Shown: positions 1 to 10,091 of the stretch, one piece after another
Layout of the letters: each line of letters opens with the position of its first letter
Position numbering within the stretch: the stretch's first letter is position 1
Source of the DNA: Erwinia persicina NBRC 102418
Lineage (GTDB): Bacteria > Pseudomonadota > Gammaproteobacteria > Enterobacterales > Enterobacteriaceae
Reading direction: 5' to 3'
Length of the DNA: 64,000 bases
Assembly (NCBI RefSeq): GCF_001571305.1
Contig: NZ_BCTN01000004.1
Coordinates: forward strand, 62,001 to 126,000
Translations under genes and position numbers: made by a program
The notes under the pieces: generated by a model
The model's input: the letters and a program-made list of their open reading frames with translations, nothing else
What the model was told of the DNA's origin: nothing
Databases searched by the model: none

Positions 1-592
1 GCGCTCCCCCCGACAGCCTCAGCGCGGCAGCGCGTTCGTTCAGCCCGGCAGGGCACTGTTTTTGTAACCATTGCAGACTCTGGGCTTCGTCAGGAGGTGC
101 CAGGTGCCACAGCAGACAGCGGCTGCGCAGCGTCGGTAACAGCCGGGAGGGCTCACGACTGCTCAGTAAAAACCAGGTATTCTTCGGCGGCTCCTCCAGG
201 GTTTTCAGAAGGGCGTTGGCTGCGGCCTCGGTCAGTTGCCCGGCATCCGGCAGCCAGACCACCTTCGCCCCCCCCTGCTGGGCATGATGATACAGCTTCT
301 CGGTCACGCCACGGATAGCATCTACCCCGAGAGAACTCTTGCCCTTTTCCGCCTCCAGGCGATACCAGTCAGGGTGCGTTCCGGCCAGCATCAGCTGACA
401 GGCGTGACATTCTCCGCAGCTTTTCAGCCCCTGCGGATGCCTGCACATCAGCCAGCGACTGATTCCCCAGACCAACGCATCATCGCCCATCCCCGCAAGC
501 GCCTGGATCAGCAGTGCATGGTGACCCCGCTGCTGTTGATGCTGGCTGAGGATTTGACGATAGCTGTGATTCAGCCACGGATACCAGTTCAT
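1..592 (-). CDS. holB: DNA polymerase III delta' subunit (partial, C-terminus cut by window edge)
   Basis: Clamp-loader subunit of the replicative polymerase. Only the N-terminal ~197 codons are present; the reading frame stays open to base 1. The start ATG at 592 overlaps the tmk stop by four bases (ATGA). Seen: a zinc-binding-type cysteine cluster (CGECHACQ, with another Cys upstream), a degenerate P-loop region, and the sensor-like motif LLKTLEEPP followed by LRSRC, all typical of gamma/delta' AAA+ clamp-loader proteins. It is the last gene of the tmk side of the fab operon, as in E. coli. Identity rests on motifs plus synteny and is secure; the C-terminal collar domain cannot be seen. Confidence 0.93.
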   Translation of the reverse strand, partial: MNWYPWLNHSYRQILSQHQQQRGHHALLIQALAGMGDDALVWGISRWLMCRHPQGLKSCGECHACQLMLAGTHPDWYRLEAEKGKSSLGVDAIRGVTEKLYHHAQQGGAKVVWLPDAGQLTEAAANALLKTLEEPPKNTWFLLSSREPSRLLPTLRSRCLLWHLAPPDEAQSLQWLQKQCPAGLNERAAALRLSGGA

Positions 593-1221
593 TGCTGTTC
601 CTGTAACCACTGGCCAAGCACCTGCCGCAGTGAGGCAGTCACCTGCTCAAGCGGCTGCGTGGCATCCACCGTTTTGATGCGGGCGTCGGCCGCAGCGAGT
701 TCCAGATAGCGATCGCGGGTGCGGGTGAAGAAATTCAGGGACTCCTGCTCAATACGATCGAGTGCTCCGCGCGCCCGCGCGCGCTGCAGGCCAATTTCTG
801 GCGTCACATCCAGATACAGCGTCAGGTCCGGGGAAAAGTCGCCCAACACCGCCTGCTTCAGGCTGTTCATCAGGCCGGTATCCATTTGCCGACCGCCGCC
901 CTGATAGGCCTGCGAGGAGAGATCGTGGCGGTCGCCCACCACCCAGGCACCCCGTGCCAGAGCAGGTTTGATGACGTTCTCCACCAGTTGAACCCGTGCG
1001 GCGTACAGCATCAGCAGTTCGGCGCGATCGGTTACCGGTTCATCACTGATACCCTGCTTAATCAGCTCGCGCAGCTTTTCCGCCAGCGGTGTACCGCCGG
1101 GTTCGCGGGTGAAAACAATGTCGTTAATGCCATGGCGCTGAAGTTCGCTGACCACTGCATCACGGGCGGTGGTTTTCCCTGCGCCTTCCAGGCCTTCAAT
1201 AACGATAAATTTACTGTTCAT
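589..1221 (-). CDS. tmk: Thymidylate kinase
   Basis: Phosphorylates dTMP to dTDP with ATP in the cytosol, an essential step of dTTP synthesis. The 210-residue length is that of the family. The P-loop GLEGAGKT lies at residues 10-17, the DRH motif at 97-99 and the QGGGR segment just after it. The lid region near residue 150 is arginine-rich (RARARG), which fits the E. coli-like type II enzyme, where the lid rather than the P-loop supplies the basic residue. The gene start overlaps the mltG end by 11 bases and its stop overlaps the holB start, so the three are probably translationally coupled. Confidence 0.97.
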   Translation of the reverse strand: MNSKFIVIEGLEGAGKTTARDAVVSELQRHGINDIVFTREPGGTPLAEKLRELIKQGISDEPVTDRAELLMLYAARVQLVENVIKPALARGAWVVGDRHDLSSQAYQGGGRQMDTGLMNSLKQAVLGDFSPDLTLYLDVTPEIGLQRARARGALDRIEQESLNFFTRTRDRYLELAAADARIKTVDATQPLEQVTASLRQVLGQWLQEQQ

Positions 1222-2236
1222 TTTTTTCCTTCATCGCCAGGCGATAGACCTGCACGGCTTTATTATGGCTGGCCAGGTTAGTGGTAAAGGTATGTCCCCC
1301 TTTTCCATCGGCCACAAAATAGAGGAAGTTGGTCTTATCGGGATGCGCGGCGGCGGCCAGCGAGGCTTTACCCGGCATGGCGATTGGCCCCGGCGGTAGC
1401 CCGTTAATGGTGTAGGTATTATACGGCGTGGGTGTTTCCAGATCTTTACGCGTCAGGGTGCCCTTGTAACTGTCACCCATGCCATAGATCACGGTCGGAT
1501 CGGTTTGCAGACGCATTCCGAGGCGCAGCCGGTTAATAAATACCGAGGCGACCCGGGTACGTTCGGCGCTGACAGCCGTCTCTTTTTCAATGATTGAGGC
1601 CATGGTCAGCATATCATTTTTACTTTTATACGGCAGGTTATCCATTTTTCCCTGCCACTCGCTGTCCACCAGACTGACCATGCGGTCGTGGGCACGTTTC
1701 AACAACGCGACGTCAGTGGTGTTCGCCGTGTAGAGATAGGTATCAGGGTAGAACCAGCCCTCAACTCCCGCCTCTTCACCTTCCAGCTTCAGCGCTGACG
1801 CCACGCTGCTCAGTTCATCATCTGGCAACGTATGTTTGATATAAGGCGCATGCCGCAGTTGGCTCAGCCACTCCTGCATCCGCGTCCCCTCCACAAAGCG
1901 CAGTGGGAACTGCGCCTCCTTTCCACTCGCCAGCAGGGCCAGCATCTCGCGGACAGTCATCTCGGGGGTGAAGCGGTAGGTTCCGGCTTTAAATTTTGCC
2001 AGTTCGGGCTCCAGTTTCAGCAGTATGCCAAACCACGGGCCACGCTGTACAATATGCTTTGACTCAAGCTGTGCCTCCAGCACTACGCGTCCTGAACCCG
2101 CAGGCAGAGTAAATATCGTTTCCCTGTCCACCGTTAACCGGGAATCAGCAAACTGCCGCGTCTGCCAGTAGCCATATGCCGCCACCAGCAGGACAACTGC
2201 CAGTAGCACCACAATACTCTTTCGGATTTTAGTCAT
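1211..2236 (-). CDS. mltG: Endolytic peptidoglycan transglycosylase MltG (YceG)
   Basis: Inner-membrane endolytic murein transglycosylase thought to cleave nascent glycan strands and set their length. 341 residues. An N-terminal single membrane anchor (about residues 8-25, [15 protein letters not shown]) is followed by a LysM-like/YceG domain. The catalytic-domain signatures ASIIEKET (Glu in the middle) and QTDPTVIYG are both present, and the C-terminal part holds [14 protein letters not shown], a hallmark of the family. The ATG overlaps the pabC stop by four bases. This is the usual neighbourhood between pabC and tmk. Confidence 0.96.
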   Translation of the reverse strand: MTKIRKSIVVLLAVVLLVAAYGYWQTRQFADSRLTVDRETIFTLPAGSGRVVLEAQLESKHIVQRGPWFGILLKLEPELAKFKAGTYRFTPEMTVREMLALLASGKEAQFPLRFVEGTRMQEWLSQLRHAPYIKHTLPDDELSSVASALKLEGEEAGVEGWFYPDTYLYTANTTDVALLKRAHDRMVSLVDSEWQGKMDNLPYKSKNDMLTMASIIEKETAVSAERTRVASVFINRLRLGMRLQTDPTVIYGMGDSYKGTLTRKDLETPTPYNTYTINGLPPGPIAMPGKASLAAAAHPDKTNFLYFVADGKGGHTFTTNLASHNKAVQVYRLAMKEKNEQ

Positions 2237-3051
2237 AACGGTCCCGCGTCATTCAAAAAAGGGGGGTTGAGCAGATTAAACAGCTGCCGGGAGGCGTAAC
2301 GCCATTGTTCTGCCTGATAAACCGGCAACACTGGCATCAGGGCATTGGTGATCAGCACTTCTTCTGCGGTAGCCAGTACATCCATTTCGGCACGCACTTC
2401 TTTCAACCTGAAGCCCAGCTGAACAACCTGCCGCATGACACGCTGGCGCTGTATGCCATTCACCCCGGAGGTACTGAGATCGGGCGTAAACACCTGATTT
2501 CCCGTACGCCAGAATAAATTAGCCGCACAGCATTCCACCAGCATAGCGTCACTGTCAAGCACCAGCGCCTCATCGGCAGCAGTCTGGTCAAGCTCTGTAC
2601 GGATCAACACCTGTTCAAGCCGATTAAGATGTTTGATGCCGGCAAGCTGCGGATTTTTGCCCAACCGGATGCTACTCAGGGCAAGTCGCGCACCGGTTTC
2701 CCGTAGCGAATGATAGCGGGACGGGTAGTCTGATAATGAAATAATGCGGGCGGGCTGACTGCACCCCGCCGCACTGTAGCCGCGTCCCCCGCTGCCGCGC
2801 GTCAGGATCACTTTCAGCACACCATCATCCCGGGTGGCCGCCGCGCCGATCATTTCGCTTTCCAGTCGCTGCCAGTCAACGCCGCCGATCTTCAGACGTT
2901 CACAGGCCTGCTGCAAACGCGTCAGATGTGCCTCAGTCTGTACTATTTTCCCCTGGTGGATGCGAGCCGTCGTAAAACAGCCATCTCCGAACTGCACTGC
3001 GCGGTCGCGGGCGTCAATACTGTCTCCCGGCACACCATTGACCCAAACCAT
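2233..3051 (-). CDS. pabC: Aminodeoxychorismate lyase
   Basis: PLP enzyme (fold type IV) that converts 4-amino-4-deoxychorismate to p-aminobenzoate and pyruvate for folate synthesis. 272 residues, close to the usual ~269. The PLP lysine is K140 in [11 protein letters not shown]; the N-terminal [13 protein letters not shown] motif and the C-terminal [13 protein letters not shown] are typical of the branched-chain-transaminase-like fold. It lies downstream of fabF, separated by a stem-loop terminator, so it is probably expressed by read-through. The start at 3051 gives a normal N-terminus. Confidence 0.95.
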   Translation of the reverse strand: MVWVNGVPGDSIDARDRAVQFGDGCFTTARIHQGKIVQTEAHLTRLQQACERLKIGGVDWQRLESEMIGAAATRDDGVLKVILTRGSGGRGYSAAGCSQPARIISLSDYPSRYHSLRETGARLALSSIRLGKNPQLAGIKHLNRLEQVLIRTELDQTAADEALVLDSDAMLVECCAANLFWRTGNQVFTPDLSTSGVNGIQRQRVMRQVVQLGFRLKEVRAEMDVLATAEEVLITNALMPVLPVYQAEQWRYASRQLFNLLNPPFLNDAGPL

Positions 3052-3130
3052 GATCAGTCTCCGTTATCATCCTCTGCCCAGATTACCTGCCAACCCCGCC
3101 AGAATCATCTGATTGTCTCACCCAAACCAC

Positions 3131-3162
3131 CTGAAAAAAAAGGCCCGCACTGTGCGGGCCTT
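3131..3162 (-). terminator. Intrinsic terminator after fabF
   Basis: GGCCCGCA/TGCGGGCC stem with a 3-base loop, followed on the minus strand by a run of eight T. It sits 20 bases beyond the fabF stop and in front of pabC, so it should reduce transcription of pabC-mltG-tmk-holB relative to the fab genes. Confidence 0.85.
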
Positions 3163-3181
3163 TCAGTCAGTCAGAGAAAAC

Positions 3182-4423
3182 TTAAATCTTACGGAAAATC
3201 AGCGACCCGTTGGTGCCGCCGAAGCCGAAGGAGTTACACAGCGTGTACTCCAGACCTGAGGTCTGACGTGCTGTATGCGGAACGAAATCCAGGTCACAGC
3301 CTTCATCCGGATTATCCAGGTTGATGGTAGGTGGGACCACCTGGTCACGCAGAGCAAGAATGGAGAAGATCGACTCTATCGCGCCCGCCGCCCCTAACAG
3401 GTGACCGGTCATGGATTTCGTCGAGCTGACCATCACGCTGTTAGCGCTGGCACCAAAGACCGATTTCACGGCCTGGGTCTCAGCTTTATCACCGGCCGGC
3501 GTTGAGGTGCCGTGCGCGTTGATATAGCCGATTTGCTCCGGGGAGAGTTGCGCATCTTTCAGCGCGTTCACCATCGCGAGGGCCGCGCCCGCACCGTTTT
3601 CCGGCGGCGAGGTCATGTGGTAAGCATCGCTGCTCATGCCAAAACCAACGATTTCCGCGTAGATTTTTGCACCGCGTTTTTTCGCATGCTCATACTCTTC
3701 CAGCACCACCAGGCCTGCACCGTCACCCAGTACAAAGCCGTCACGATCTTTATCCCACGGACGGCTTGCCGCCTGCGGGTTATCGTTGCGGGTTGAAAGC
3801 GCACGTGCCGCACCAAAACCACCCACACCCAGCGGGGTACTGGCTTTTTCAGCACCACCAGCCAGCATGACATCGGCATCGTTATACGCAATGATACGCG
3901 CAGCATGACCAATGTTATGCACGCCAGAAGTACAGGCAGTCGCGATGGAGATACTTGGGCCTTTCATGCCAAACATGATCGTCAGGTGACCTGCAATCAT
4001 GTTAACAATGGTCGACGGAACAAAGAACGGGCTGATTTTACGTGGGCCACCATTCACCAGTGAGGTGTGGTTTTCTTCGATCAGTCCAAGACCGCCAATG
4101 CCGGAGCCAATAGCAGCGCCAATACGATCGGCGTTCTCTTCGGTGATTTCCAGGCCGGAATCCTGCATGGCCTGAATGCCAGCGACAATCCCATATTGGA
4201 TGAACGCGTCCATCTTGCGCTGATCTTTGCGCGAGATGAATTCATCACAATCAAAATCTTTTACTAAGCCAGCAAAACGCGTTGCGTAGGCACTAGTATC
4301 AAAATGGTCGATGAGGCTGATGCCACTCTGACCGGCAACAAGAGCATTCCAGGTGGACTCTACGGTATTGCCGACAGGAGACAACATGCCAAGACCAGTC
4401 ACAACTACACGACGCTTAGACAC
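3182..4423 (-). CDS. fabF: 3-oxoacyl-ACP synthase II
   Basis: Condensing enzyme that elongates acyl-ACP with malonyl-ACP; in enterobacteria it also provides thermal control of cis-vaccenate content. 413 residues. The catalytic Cys is C164 in ATACTSG, and the two active-site histidines are in NAHGTSTP (about 304) and [11 protein letters not shown] (about 341). The C-terminal NSFGFGGTN glycine-rich loop is intact. It lies 88 bp downstream of acpP with a terminator in the gap, the same arrangement as in E. coli. Confidence 0.98.
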   Translation of the reverse strand: MSKRRVVVTGLGMLSPVGNTVESTWNALVAGQSGISLIDHFDTSAYATRFAGLVKDFDCDEFISRKDQRKMDAFIQYGIVAGIQAMQDSGLEITEENADRIGAAIGSGIGGLGLIEENHTSLVNGGPRKISPFFVPSTIVNMIAGHLTIMFGMKGPSISIATACTSGVHNIGHAARIIAYNDADVMLAGGAEKASTPLGVGGFGAARALSTRNDNPQAASRPWDKDRDGFVLGDGAGLVVLEEYEHAKKRGAKIYAEIVGFGMSSDAYHMTSPPENGAGAALAMVNALKDAQLSPEQIGYINAHGTSTPAGDKAETQAVKSVFGASANSVMVSSTKSMTGHLLGAAGAIESIFSILALRDQVVPPTINLDNPDEGCDLDFVPHTARQTSGLEYTLCNSFGFGGTNGSLIFRKI

Positions 4424-4470
4424 GTTCGTCCTCCAGGGAGGGAAAAGTTGACACTGTGTGGGACGTTCAG

Positions 4471-4500
4471 AAAAAACTCAGGCGGTCGAATGACCGCCTG
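4471..4500 (-). terminator. Terminator between acpP and fabF
   Basis: Perfect 9-bp stem CAGGCGGTC/GACCGCCTG with a GAAT loop, followed on the minus strand by six T. It lies 12 bp past the acpP stop. It would give acpP a short abundant transcript, with partial read-through into fabF. Confidence 0.85.
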
Positions 4501-4511
4501 GAGATGCTCAC

Positions 4512-4748
4512 TTATGCCTGGTGACCATTGATGTAATCAATAGCAGCCTGAACGGTAGTGATTTTCTCAGCTTCTTCGTCCGGAATCTCGGTGTCGAACT
4601 CTTCTTCCAGAGCCATTACCAGCTCAACGGTATCAAGAGAATCAGCGCCCAGATCTTCTACAAAAGAGGCAGTATTAACAACTTCTTCCTGCTTAACGCC
4701 CAGCTGCTCGCCAATGATTTTCTTAACGCGTTCTTCGATAGTGCTCAT
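4512..4748 (-). CDS. acpP: Acyl carrier protein
   Basis: Carries acyl chains on a 4'-phosphopantetheine group during fatty acid and lipid A synthesis. 78 residues, strongly acidic. The attachment site is the Ser of GADSLD (S37 counting Met). The frame stays open for 65 codons further upstream, but the ATG at 4748 gives exactly the conserved N-terminus [10 protein letters not shown] and is preceded by AGGAAA at a suitable distance, so the upstream part is leader. It lies between fabG and fabF. Confidence 0.98.
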   Translation of the reverse strand: MSTIEERVKKIIGEQLGVKQEEVVNTASFVEDLGADSLDTVELVMALEEEFDTEIPDEEAEKITTVQAAIDYINGHQA

Positions 4749-4902
4749 ACTATTAAATTTCCTATCAAAACTCGCTTTCGCGATGGTTTTCGTAGTGTAT
4801 AAAATGTTGAAAAAGATGCAACTAAATCCCGGCTGGTCCAACCACGATTTTACGCTATTTTGCGGCCTTAACCCCAAATAACGCAAATATTTTTCGTGAT
4901 TT

Positions 4903-5637
4903 TCAGACCATGTACATTCCGCCATTGACGTGCAGCGTCTCACCAGTGATGTACGCTGCCTCGTCAGAGGCTAAAAATGCAACGGCATTGGCGATTTCCT
5001 GCGCGCCGCCGAGGCGACCTGCAGGAACTTCCGCCAGAATGCCCGCACGCTGATCTTCGCTCAGTGCACGCGTCATGTCGGTTTCAATAAAACCAGGTGC
5101 CACGACGTTAACAGTAATGCCACGTGACGCGATTTCACGCGCCAGTGACTTGCTAAAGCCAATCAAACCCGCTTTTGCTGCCGCGTAATTTGCCTGACCC
5201 GCATTACCCATTGTTCCGACAACGGAGCCAATGGTAATAATTCGACCCGCACGTTTTTTCATCATGGCACGCATTACCGCTTTTGACAGACGGAATACTG
5301 AAGTCAGGTTCGTGTCCAGGATATCCTGCCACTCGTCATCCTTCATGCGCATCAGAAGATTATCACGCGTGATGCCTGCATTATTGACTAAAATGTCCAC
5401 TTCGCCAAATTCGGCGCGAATATTTTCCAAGACGCTCTCAATCGAAGCAGAATCGGTCACATTCAACAGCAGGCCTTTACCGTTATCACCCAGATAGGTA
5501 CTGATAGCGTCGGCACCGCTTTGGCTGGTTGCAGTTCCCACCACTTTGGCACCGCGTGCCACCAGGGTTTCTGCAATCGCACGGCCGATCCCACGGCTTG
5601 CACCGGTGACCAGCGCGATTTTACCTTCGAAGTTCAT
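4903..5637 (-). CDS. fabG: 3-oxoacyl-ACP reductase
   Basis: NADPH-dependent reduction of 3-oxoacyl-ACP to 3-hydroxyacyl-ACP in the elongation cycle. 244 residues, the standard size. Short-chain dehydrogenase features: GASRGIG at residues 12-18, NNAG near 85, and catalytic S138, Y151 and K155 (YAAAK). The C-terminus is GGMYMV. The acpP leader of about 150 bp follows, and fabD ends 13 bp upstream. It belongs to the fabHDG-acpP operon. Confidence 0.98.
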   Translation of the reverse strand: MNFEGKIALVTGASRGIGRAIAETLVARGAKVVGTATSQSGADAISTYLGDNGKGLLLNVTDSASIESVLENIRAEFGEVDILVNNAGITRDNLLMRMKDDEWQDILDTNLTSVFRLSKAVMRAMMKKRAGRIITIGSVVGTMGNAGQANYAAAKAGLIGFSKSLAREIASRGITVNVVAPGFIETDMTRALSEDQRAGILAEVPAGRLGGAQEIANAVAFLASDEAAYITGETLHVNGGMYMV

Positions 5638-5650
5638 GTTTATCTCCGTG

Positions 5651-6580
5651 TTATTGTTCTAGCGCCGCTGACAAGCTGGCCGGGTCGTTTACCGCCGTCG
5701 CTGTCAGGGTGTCAACAATACGTTTCGTCAACCCGGTCAATACTTTCCCCGGACCCACTTCCAGCAGCGACGTAACGCCCTGCCCGGCCATAAATTCGAC
5801 ACAGCCGGTCCAGCGTACCGGATTATACAACTGACGCACCAGCGCACTGCGGATAGCGTCCGCTGATGTCTCGCACTTCACATCAACGTTATTGACCACC
5901 GGGAAGGCCGGTGCATTGAAGGTCAGTGCATCCAGCGCTGCGGCTAATTTATCTGCGGCAGGCTTCATCAGGGCACAGTGTGACGGTACGCTGACAGGCA
6001 GTGGCAGTGCGCGCTTCGCGCCGGCGGCCTTACAGGCAGCACCGGCACGCTCAACGGCTTCTTTATTGCCGGCAATCACCACCTGGCCTGGTGAATTGAA
6101 GTTCACCGGAGACACCACCTGCCCTTGAGCAGACTCTTCACAGGCTTTGGCGATGGAAGCATCGTCCAGGCCAATAATGGCCTGCATGGCCCCTGTCCCT
6201 TCCGGAACCGCTTCCTGCATGAGTTTGCCACGCAGTTCAACCAGTTTAATCGCATCTGCAAACGCAATGACACCTGCACAAACCAGCGCACTGTACTCAC
6301 CCAGGCTGTGCCCTGCAAGCATTGACGGCGCTTTTCCGCCTTTTTCCTGCCAAACGCGGAAAATGGCAACAGATGCAGCCAATAAAGCAGGCTGTGTCTG
6401 CCAGGTTTTGTTCAGTTCTTCAGCAGGGCCTTGTTGCACCAGCTGCCAGAGATCGTAACCCAGTACGTCTGAAGCTTCCCGGAAGGTTTTTTCCACAATC
6501 GGGTTGGCGGCTGCCAGATCGGCCAACATCCCCACGGTTTGCGAACCCTGCCCCGGGAAAACCATTGCAAATTGCGTCAT
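5651..6580 (-). CDS. fabD: Malonyl-CoA:ACP transacylase
   Basis: Transfers malonyl from CoA to ACP, providing the extender for all elongation steps. 309 residues. N-terminal PGQGSQ motif (9-14), nucleophile S92 in GHSLGE, and the catalytic His in VPSHCALM (about 201). It lies between fabH and fabG with gaps of 16 and 13 bp, typical of a tightly spaced operon. Confidence 0.98.
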   Translation of the reverse strand: MTQFAMVFPGQGSQTVGMLADLAAANPIVEKTFREASDVLGYDLWQLVQQGPAEELNKTWQTQPALLAASVAIFRVWQEKGGKAPSMLAGHSLGEYSALVCAGVIAFADAIKLVELRGKLMQEAVPEGTGAMQAIIGLDDASIAKACEESAQGQVVSPVNFNSPGQVVIAGNKEAVERAGAACKAAGAKRALPLPVSVPSHCALMKPAADKLAAALDALTFNAPAFPVVNNVDVKCETSADAIRSALVRQLYNPVRWTGCVEFMAGQGVTSLLEVGPGKVLTGLTKRIVDTLTATAVNDPASLSAALEQ

Positions 6581-6596
6581 TGTGATTTCCTGTTAA

Positions 6597-7550
6597 TTAA
6601 AAGCGAACCAGTGCGGAACCCCAGGTGAACCCACCACCAAAAGCTTCCAACAGAATTAACTGACCACGCTGAATACGGCCATCACGTACCGCTTCATCAA
6701 GGGCGGTCGGCACGGAAGCTGCCGACGTGTTGCCGTGACGATCGAGCGTCACGACCACTTTATCCATGTCCATGCCCAGTTTACGGGCAGTGGCGCTGAT
6801 AATACGCAGATTGGCCTGATGCGGAACAAGCCAGTCGATCGATGAACGATCGAGCTTATTAGCTTCCAGCGTCTCATCAACGATGTGCGCGAGCTCAGTG
6901 ACCGCCACTTTAAACACTTCGTTACCTGCCATGGTGACGTAAGCCGGGGTGTCCTGATTAGCACGATCCTGATTCGGCAGCGTCAGCAGCTGGCCATAGC
7001 GACCATCGGCGTGGAGATGCGTGGAGATAATCCCCTGCTCTTCGCTTGCCCCCAGCACCACAGCCCCTGCGCCATCACCAAACAGAATGATCGTGCCACG
7101 ATCGTTCGGATCGAGCATACGAGCCAGAACATCCGCCCCAATCACCAGCGCGTGTTTCACTGCGCCGTTCTTGATGTATTGATCGGCCACGCTCAGTGCA
7201 TAGGTAAAACCTGCACAGGCGGCCGCAAGGTCAAAGGCCGCGGCATCTTCGATCTCCAGCATCTGCTGGATCATGCAGGCTGAACTGGGGAAAGCATGGC
7301 TTGAGGACGTTGTTGCCACCACAATCAGGCCAATATCATTTTTATCGATACCGGCCATTTCCAGCGCACGCTCAGCGGCATGGAAACCCATGGTCGCCAC
7401 GGTTTCATCCGGGCCGGCAATACGACGTTCACGAATGCCAGTGCGGGTGACAATCCACTCGTCTGACGTTTCAACCATTTTTTCCAGATCGGCGTTAGTC
7501 CGCACCTGCTCGGGCAAATAGCTGCCCGTACCGATAATCTTCGTATACAT
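6597..7550 (-). CDS. fabH: 3-oxoacyl-ACP synthase III
   Basis: Starts fatty acid synthesis by condensing acetyl-CoA with malonyl-ACP. 317 residues. The triad is visible: C112 in AACAGF, His in VPHQANLRI (about 244) and Asn in HGNTSAAS (about 274). The GDGAGAVVL motif and the C-terminal [13 protein letters not shown] are typical. It starts 6 bp after plsX ends, so it is probably coupled to it. Confidence 0.98.
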   Translation of the reverse strand: MYTKIIGTGSYLPEQVRTNADLEKMVETSDEWIVTRTGIRERRIAGPDETVATMGFHAAERALEMAGIDKNDIGLIVVATTSSSHAFPSSACMIQQMLEIEDAAAFDLAAACAGFTYALSVADQYIKNGAVKHALVIGADVLARMLDPNDRGTIILFGDGAGAVVLGASEEQGIISTHLHADGRYGQLLTLPNQDRANQDTPAYVTMAGNEVFKVAVTELAHIVDETLEANKLDRSSIDWLVPHQANLRIISATARKLGMDMDKVVVTLDRHGNTSAASVPTALDEAVRDGRIQRGQLILLEAFGGGFTWGSALVRF

Positions 7551-7556
7551 GTACGC

Positions 7557-8591
7557 TCAGTCACTCTTAGGTAATACAGCTTGAAGGCGGGCAGCAATCC
7601 GCTCGGGAACTTGCCGCCGCACCGCCTGCTCTGCCTGTTGGATCGCCACGGTAAATGCGCGTTGATTTGCCGCACCGTGGCTCTTAATCACGGTGCCGCG
7701 CAATCCTAACAGACAGGCGCCATTGTACTGGTCGGGGTTAAGGTGGCCGAATTTCTTTGTCAGGCGCTTCTGGATCCAGCGCCCCAGTAACCTCAACCAC
7801 CAGGCCTTCTTTTTACCTTCGCCCTGTGATTTCAACAGCGAAAGAAACATTCTTACCACGCCTTCCATCGTTTTCAGCGTGACGTTGCCGACAAAACCAT
7901 CGCAAACCAGCACGTCTGTCTTACCGGTAAGAAGATCGTTGCCTTCAAGGTATCCAATATAGTTAAGTTCTGGCGTTGCGCGCAGGATAGCCGCGGCATC
8001 ACGGATCGAACTTAACCCTTTAGTCTCTTCCTGACCAATATTCAGCAATGCCACTCTGGGCCGCTCAATGGCTAAAACTTCTTCAGCCATAACGGCGCCC
8101 ATAACGGCAAACTGCACCAGCATGGCACTGTCTGAATCGACGTTAGCCCCTAAATCCAGAACCACCGTTCTCCCCTGCTGCTGATGAGGCAACACGGTCA
8201 TTAACGCCGGGCGATCGATGCCGTCCAGCGGTTTTAATAATAATTTAGCCAGCCCCATCAGCGCGCCGGTATTGCCTGCGCTGATGCACGCCTGTGCCTG
8301 CCCTTCTTTCACCTGCTCCAGCGCAATTCGCATGGAGGTTCCGCGACTGGCGCGAATGGCCTGTGAGGGCCTGGCATCACTGGCAATAACCGATTCGGCA
8401 GCAATAATCTGCAGACGCGCCCGGAGGGTTGAATCAGCTTTGGCGAGTAATGACGTGATGGTGTCGGGATCGCCGACCAGAAGGAGATGCAGATGCGGAT
8501 TAGATTCCAGTGCCTGCAGTGATGCAGGCACTGTCACGCAGGGACCGAAATCCCCGCCCATGGCATCTATCGCCAGGGTCAACCGTGTCAA
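7557..8591 (-). CDS. plsX: Phosphate acyltransferase PlsX (TTG start)
   Basis: Makes acyl-phosphate from acyl-ACP for phospholipid synthesis; a peripheral membrane enzyme. The conserved N-terminus [16 protein letters not shown] begins at a TTG codon at 8591, giving 344 residues. The frame is open a further 20 codons upstream, but that part lies inside rpmF, encodes nothing conserved and has no better initiation site, so I use the TTG. Family motifs: [24 protein letters not shown] and LLGLRG. It lies 22 bp downstream of rpmF in the rpmF-plsX-fab operon. Confidence 0.93.
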   Translation of the reverse strand: MTRLTLAIDAMGGDFGPCVTVPASLQALESNPHLHLLLVGDPDTITSLLAKADSTLRARLQIIAAESVIASDARPSQAIRASRGTSMRIALEQVKEGQAQACISAGNTGALMGLAKLLLKPLDGIDRPALMTVLPHQQQGRTVVLDLGANVDSDSAMLVQFAVMGAVMAEEVLAIERPRVALLNIGQEETKGLSSIRDAAAILRATPELNYIGYLEGNDLLTGKTDVLVCDGFVGNVTLKTMEGVVRMFLSLLKSQGEGKKKAWWLRLLGRWIQKRLTKKFGHLNPDQYNGACLLGLRGTVIKSHGAANQRAFTVAIQQAEQAVRRQVPERIAARLQAVLPKSD

Positions 8592-8613
8592 AGTAGCGCC
8601 GCGAACCGCGGAA

Positions 8614-8784
8614 TTACTTAACGATGACCTTGCGACCGCGGTAGTAACCATCCGCAGTGATGTGGTGACGCAGATGCGTTTCGCCAGAAACTTTATCTAC
8701 GGAAAGTGCTGCTGTGGTCAGCGCATCGTGTGAACGACGCATGCCACGTTTGGAACGGGTTGGTTTATTCTGTTGTACGGCCAT
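8614..8784 (-). CDS. rpmF: 50S ribosomal protein L32
   Basis: Small basic protein of the large ribosomal subunit. 56 residues beginning [20 protein letters not shown] and ending in [10 protein letters not shown], one residue shorter than the E. coli protein because of a small deletion after DALT. Like the E. coli form it has no zinc-binding CxxC pair. A good ribosome site (AGTAAGGTCC region) precedes the ATG. It lies 14 bp from yceD and is co-transcribed with it, linking ribosome and membrane-lipid gene expression. Confidence 0.97.
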   Translation of the reverse strand: MAVQQNKPTRSKRGMRRSHDALTTAALSVDKVSGETHLRHHITADGYYRGRKVIVK

Positions 8785-8798
8785 GGACCTTACTCCTA

Positions 8799-9320
8799 TT
8801 ACTTACGCTTTAAACTGGCTAATACGGCAAATGGGTTTGGCTTTTCTGCCTCTGCAGGCAACTTGCCAAAGACCATGTCCGCCTCGGACACTTCACAGTG
8901 TTCAGAATCATGCACCGGAACGACAGGCAGGGCGAGAATGATTTCATCCTCTACCATTGCCAGCAGATCGGTTTCGCCAAACTCGTTGACGTTGATCGGC
9001 TCGTACGCTTCCGGCAGTGCTTCGGCCTGTTCGTCAGTGACGACCGGGCTGAAACAGTACGATACGTGGACGTGCTGTGGAAATGTCTTATTGCAGCGTT
9101 GGCAGCACAGCGTCACAGAGACTTCGGCCGTACCTTTCAGTACTGCCAGACGCTGTTCGTCAATCGCGAACGACATGACACATTCTACATCACTGTCCAC
9201 ACTCACTACCGACTCAGCAATCCGCTCAACCTGTTCAGGGGTGTAAACACCCTGGTAGTCCAGGCGTTTTTGAGCGGTACGAGCCGCATCGAGAGTCAGG
9301 GGTAATTTTACCTTTTGCAT
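8799..9320 (-). CDS. yceD: YceD family protein, 23S rRNA accumulation factor (DUF177)
   Basis: DUF177-family protein; in E. coli and plants members are needed for normal 23S rRNA accumulation, though the molecular role is not settled. 173 residues, with a CCQRC cysteine cluster near residue 100 and a conserved acidic C-terminal half ending [10 protein letters not shown]. It is the first gene of the rpmF-plsX-fab operon. There is no Shine-Dalgarno sequence in front of the ATG, and a consensus promoter lies only ten bases away, so the message may be nearly leaderless (see finding). Confidence 0.94.
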   Translation of the reverse strand: MQKVKLPLTLDAARTAQKRLDYQGVYTPEQVERIAESVVSVDSDVECVMSFAIDEQRLAVLKGTAEVSVTLCCQRCNKTFPQHVHVSYCFSPVVTDEQAEALPEAYEPINVNEFGETDLLAMVEDEIILALPVVPVHDSEHCEVSEADMVFGKLPAEAEKPNPFAVLASLKRK

Positions 9321-9329
9321 AGGGCGCGC

Positions 9330-9358
9330 ATATTAACTTTGTAACGACATAGAGTCAA
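9330..9358 (-). promoter_or_regulatory. Sigma-70 promoter of the yceD-rpmF-plsX-fab operon
   Basis: On the minus strand the -35 TTGACT (9358-9353) and -10 TAATAT (9335-9330) are separated by exactly 17 bp. The start of transcription should fall near 9323, only about three bases before the yceD ATG at 9320. Confidence 0.8.
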
Positions 9359-9462
9359 AGAAAAAGGCCGCATTACGGCATCTTTCACCCATGATTCGCA
9401 TCCAGTGCGGCGCATAGTTTAAAATGCCTGTCACTGATTCGCTATCTATTATGGAAAAAATA

Positions 9463-10050
9463 ATGCGACAACTGGTATTAGCCTCTACGTCGGATTACCG
9501 AAAAGCTTTATTAGCCAGGCTGGAACTGCCCTTTATTACCGCCGCCCCCGGGGTCGATGAAACCCCGCTGGCAGATGAAGATGCCACGCAGTTAGTGGTC
9601 AGACTGGCCTCTGCTAAAGCACAGGCGCTGGCACAGCGCTATCCTGACCACCTGATCATCGGTTCCGATCAGGTCTGCGTGGTAGCCGGAAAAATTTGCG
9701 GGAAGCCACACACCGAAGCCCGTGCCCGGGAGCAGTTGCGCGCCGCCAGCGGTCACAGCGTGGTGTTTTACACCGGGCTGGCGCTTTTTGATAGTCGCGA
9801 CGGTTCATTGCAGGTGCTGTGTGAGCCCTTCAGCGTGGATTTCCGCACCCTGACAGAGAGTGAGATTGCTGCCTATGTAAGCAAGGAGCAGCCGCTGGAC
9901 TGTGCCGGGAGCTTTAAAAGTGAGGGACTGGGCATCACGCTCTTCGACCGTCTGTCAGGGCGCGATCCCAATACACTGGTAGGACTGCCCCTGATCGCCC
10001 TGTGCGATATGCTGAGAACTGCAGGCGTCAATCCGCTGATGACAGTATAA
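9463..10050 (+). CDS. yceF: 7-methyl-GTP pyrophosphatase, Maf/YceF family
   Basis: Maf-type house-cleaning nucleotide pyrophosphatase; the YceF subgroup prefers m7GTP. I start at the ATG at 9463, giving 195 residues with the family N-terminus [10 protein letters not shown]; the 13 upstream codons that remain open are not conserved, and GGAA lies six bases before this ATG. Motifs: VDETP with the following acidic segment, IGSDQVC (catalytic Asp), CAGSFKSEG, and [11 protein letters not shown] at the C-terminus. Divergent from yceD and convergent with rluC. Confidence 0.95.
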   Translation: MRQLVLASTSDYRKALLARLELPFITAAPGVDETPLADEDATQLVVRLASAKAQALAQRYPDHLIIGSDQVCVVAGKICGKPHTEARAREQLRAASGHSVVFYTGLALFDSRDGSLQVLCEPFSVDFRTLTESEIAAYVSKEQPLDCAGSFKSEGLGITLFDRLSGRDPNTLVGLPLIALCDMLRTAGVNPLMTV

Positions 10051-10065
10051 GGAAGCAATGGATGA

Positions 10066-10083
10066 GGACGGCTATCGCCGTCC
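10066..10083. terminator. Hairpin between convergent yceF and rluC
   Basis: GGACGGC/GCCGTCC, a perfect 7-bp stem with a TATC loop, in the 41-bp gap between the two gene ends. There is no T-run on either strand, so it may be a 3'-end stabiliser or Rho-assisted end rather than an intrinsic terminator. Confidence 0.4.
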
Positions 10084-10091
10084 CTATGGCA

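Noticed and set aside
4749-4943. 65-codon upstream extension of acpP
   Set aside because: Runs into fabG, not conserved; the ATG at 4748 has a ribosome site and gives the exact ACP length.
8592-8651. 20-codon upstream extension of plsX
   Set aside because: It would lie mostly inside rpmF and adds non-conserved residues; the TTG at 8591 gives the family start.
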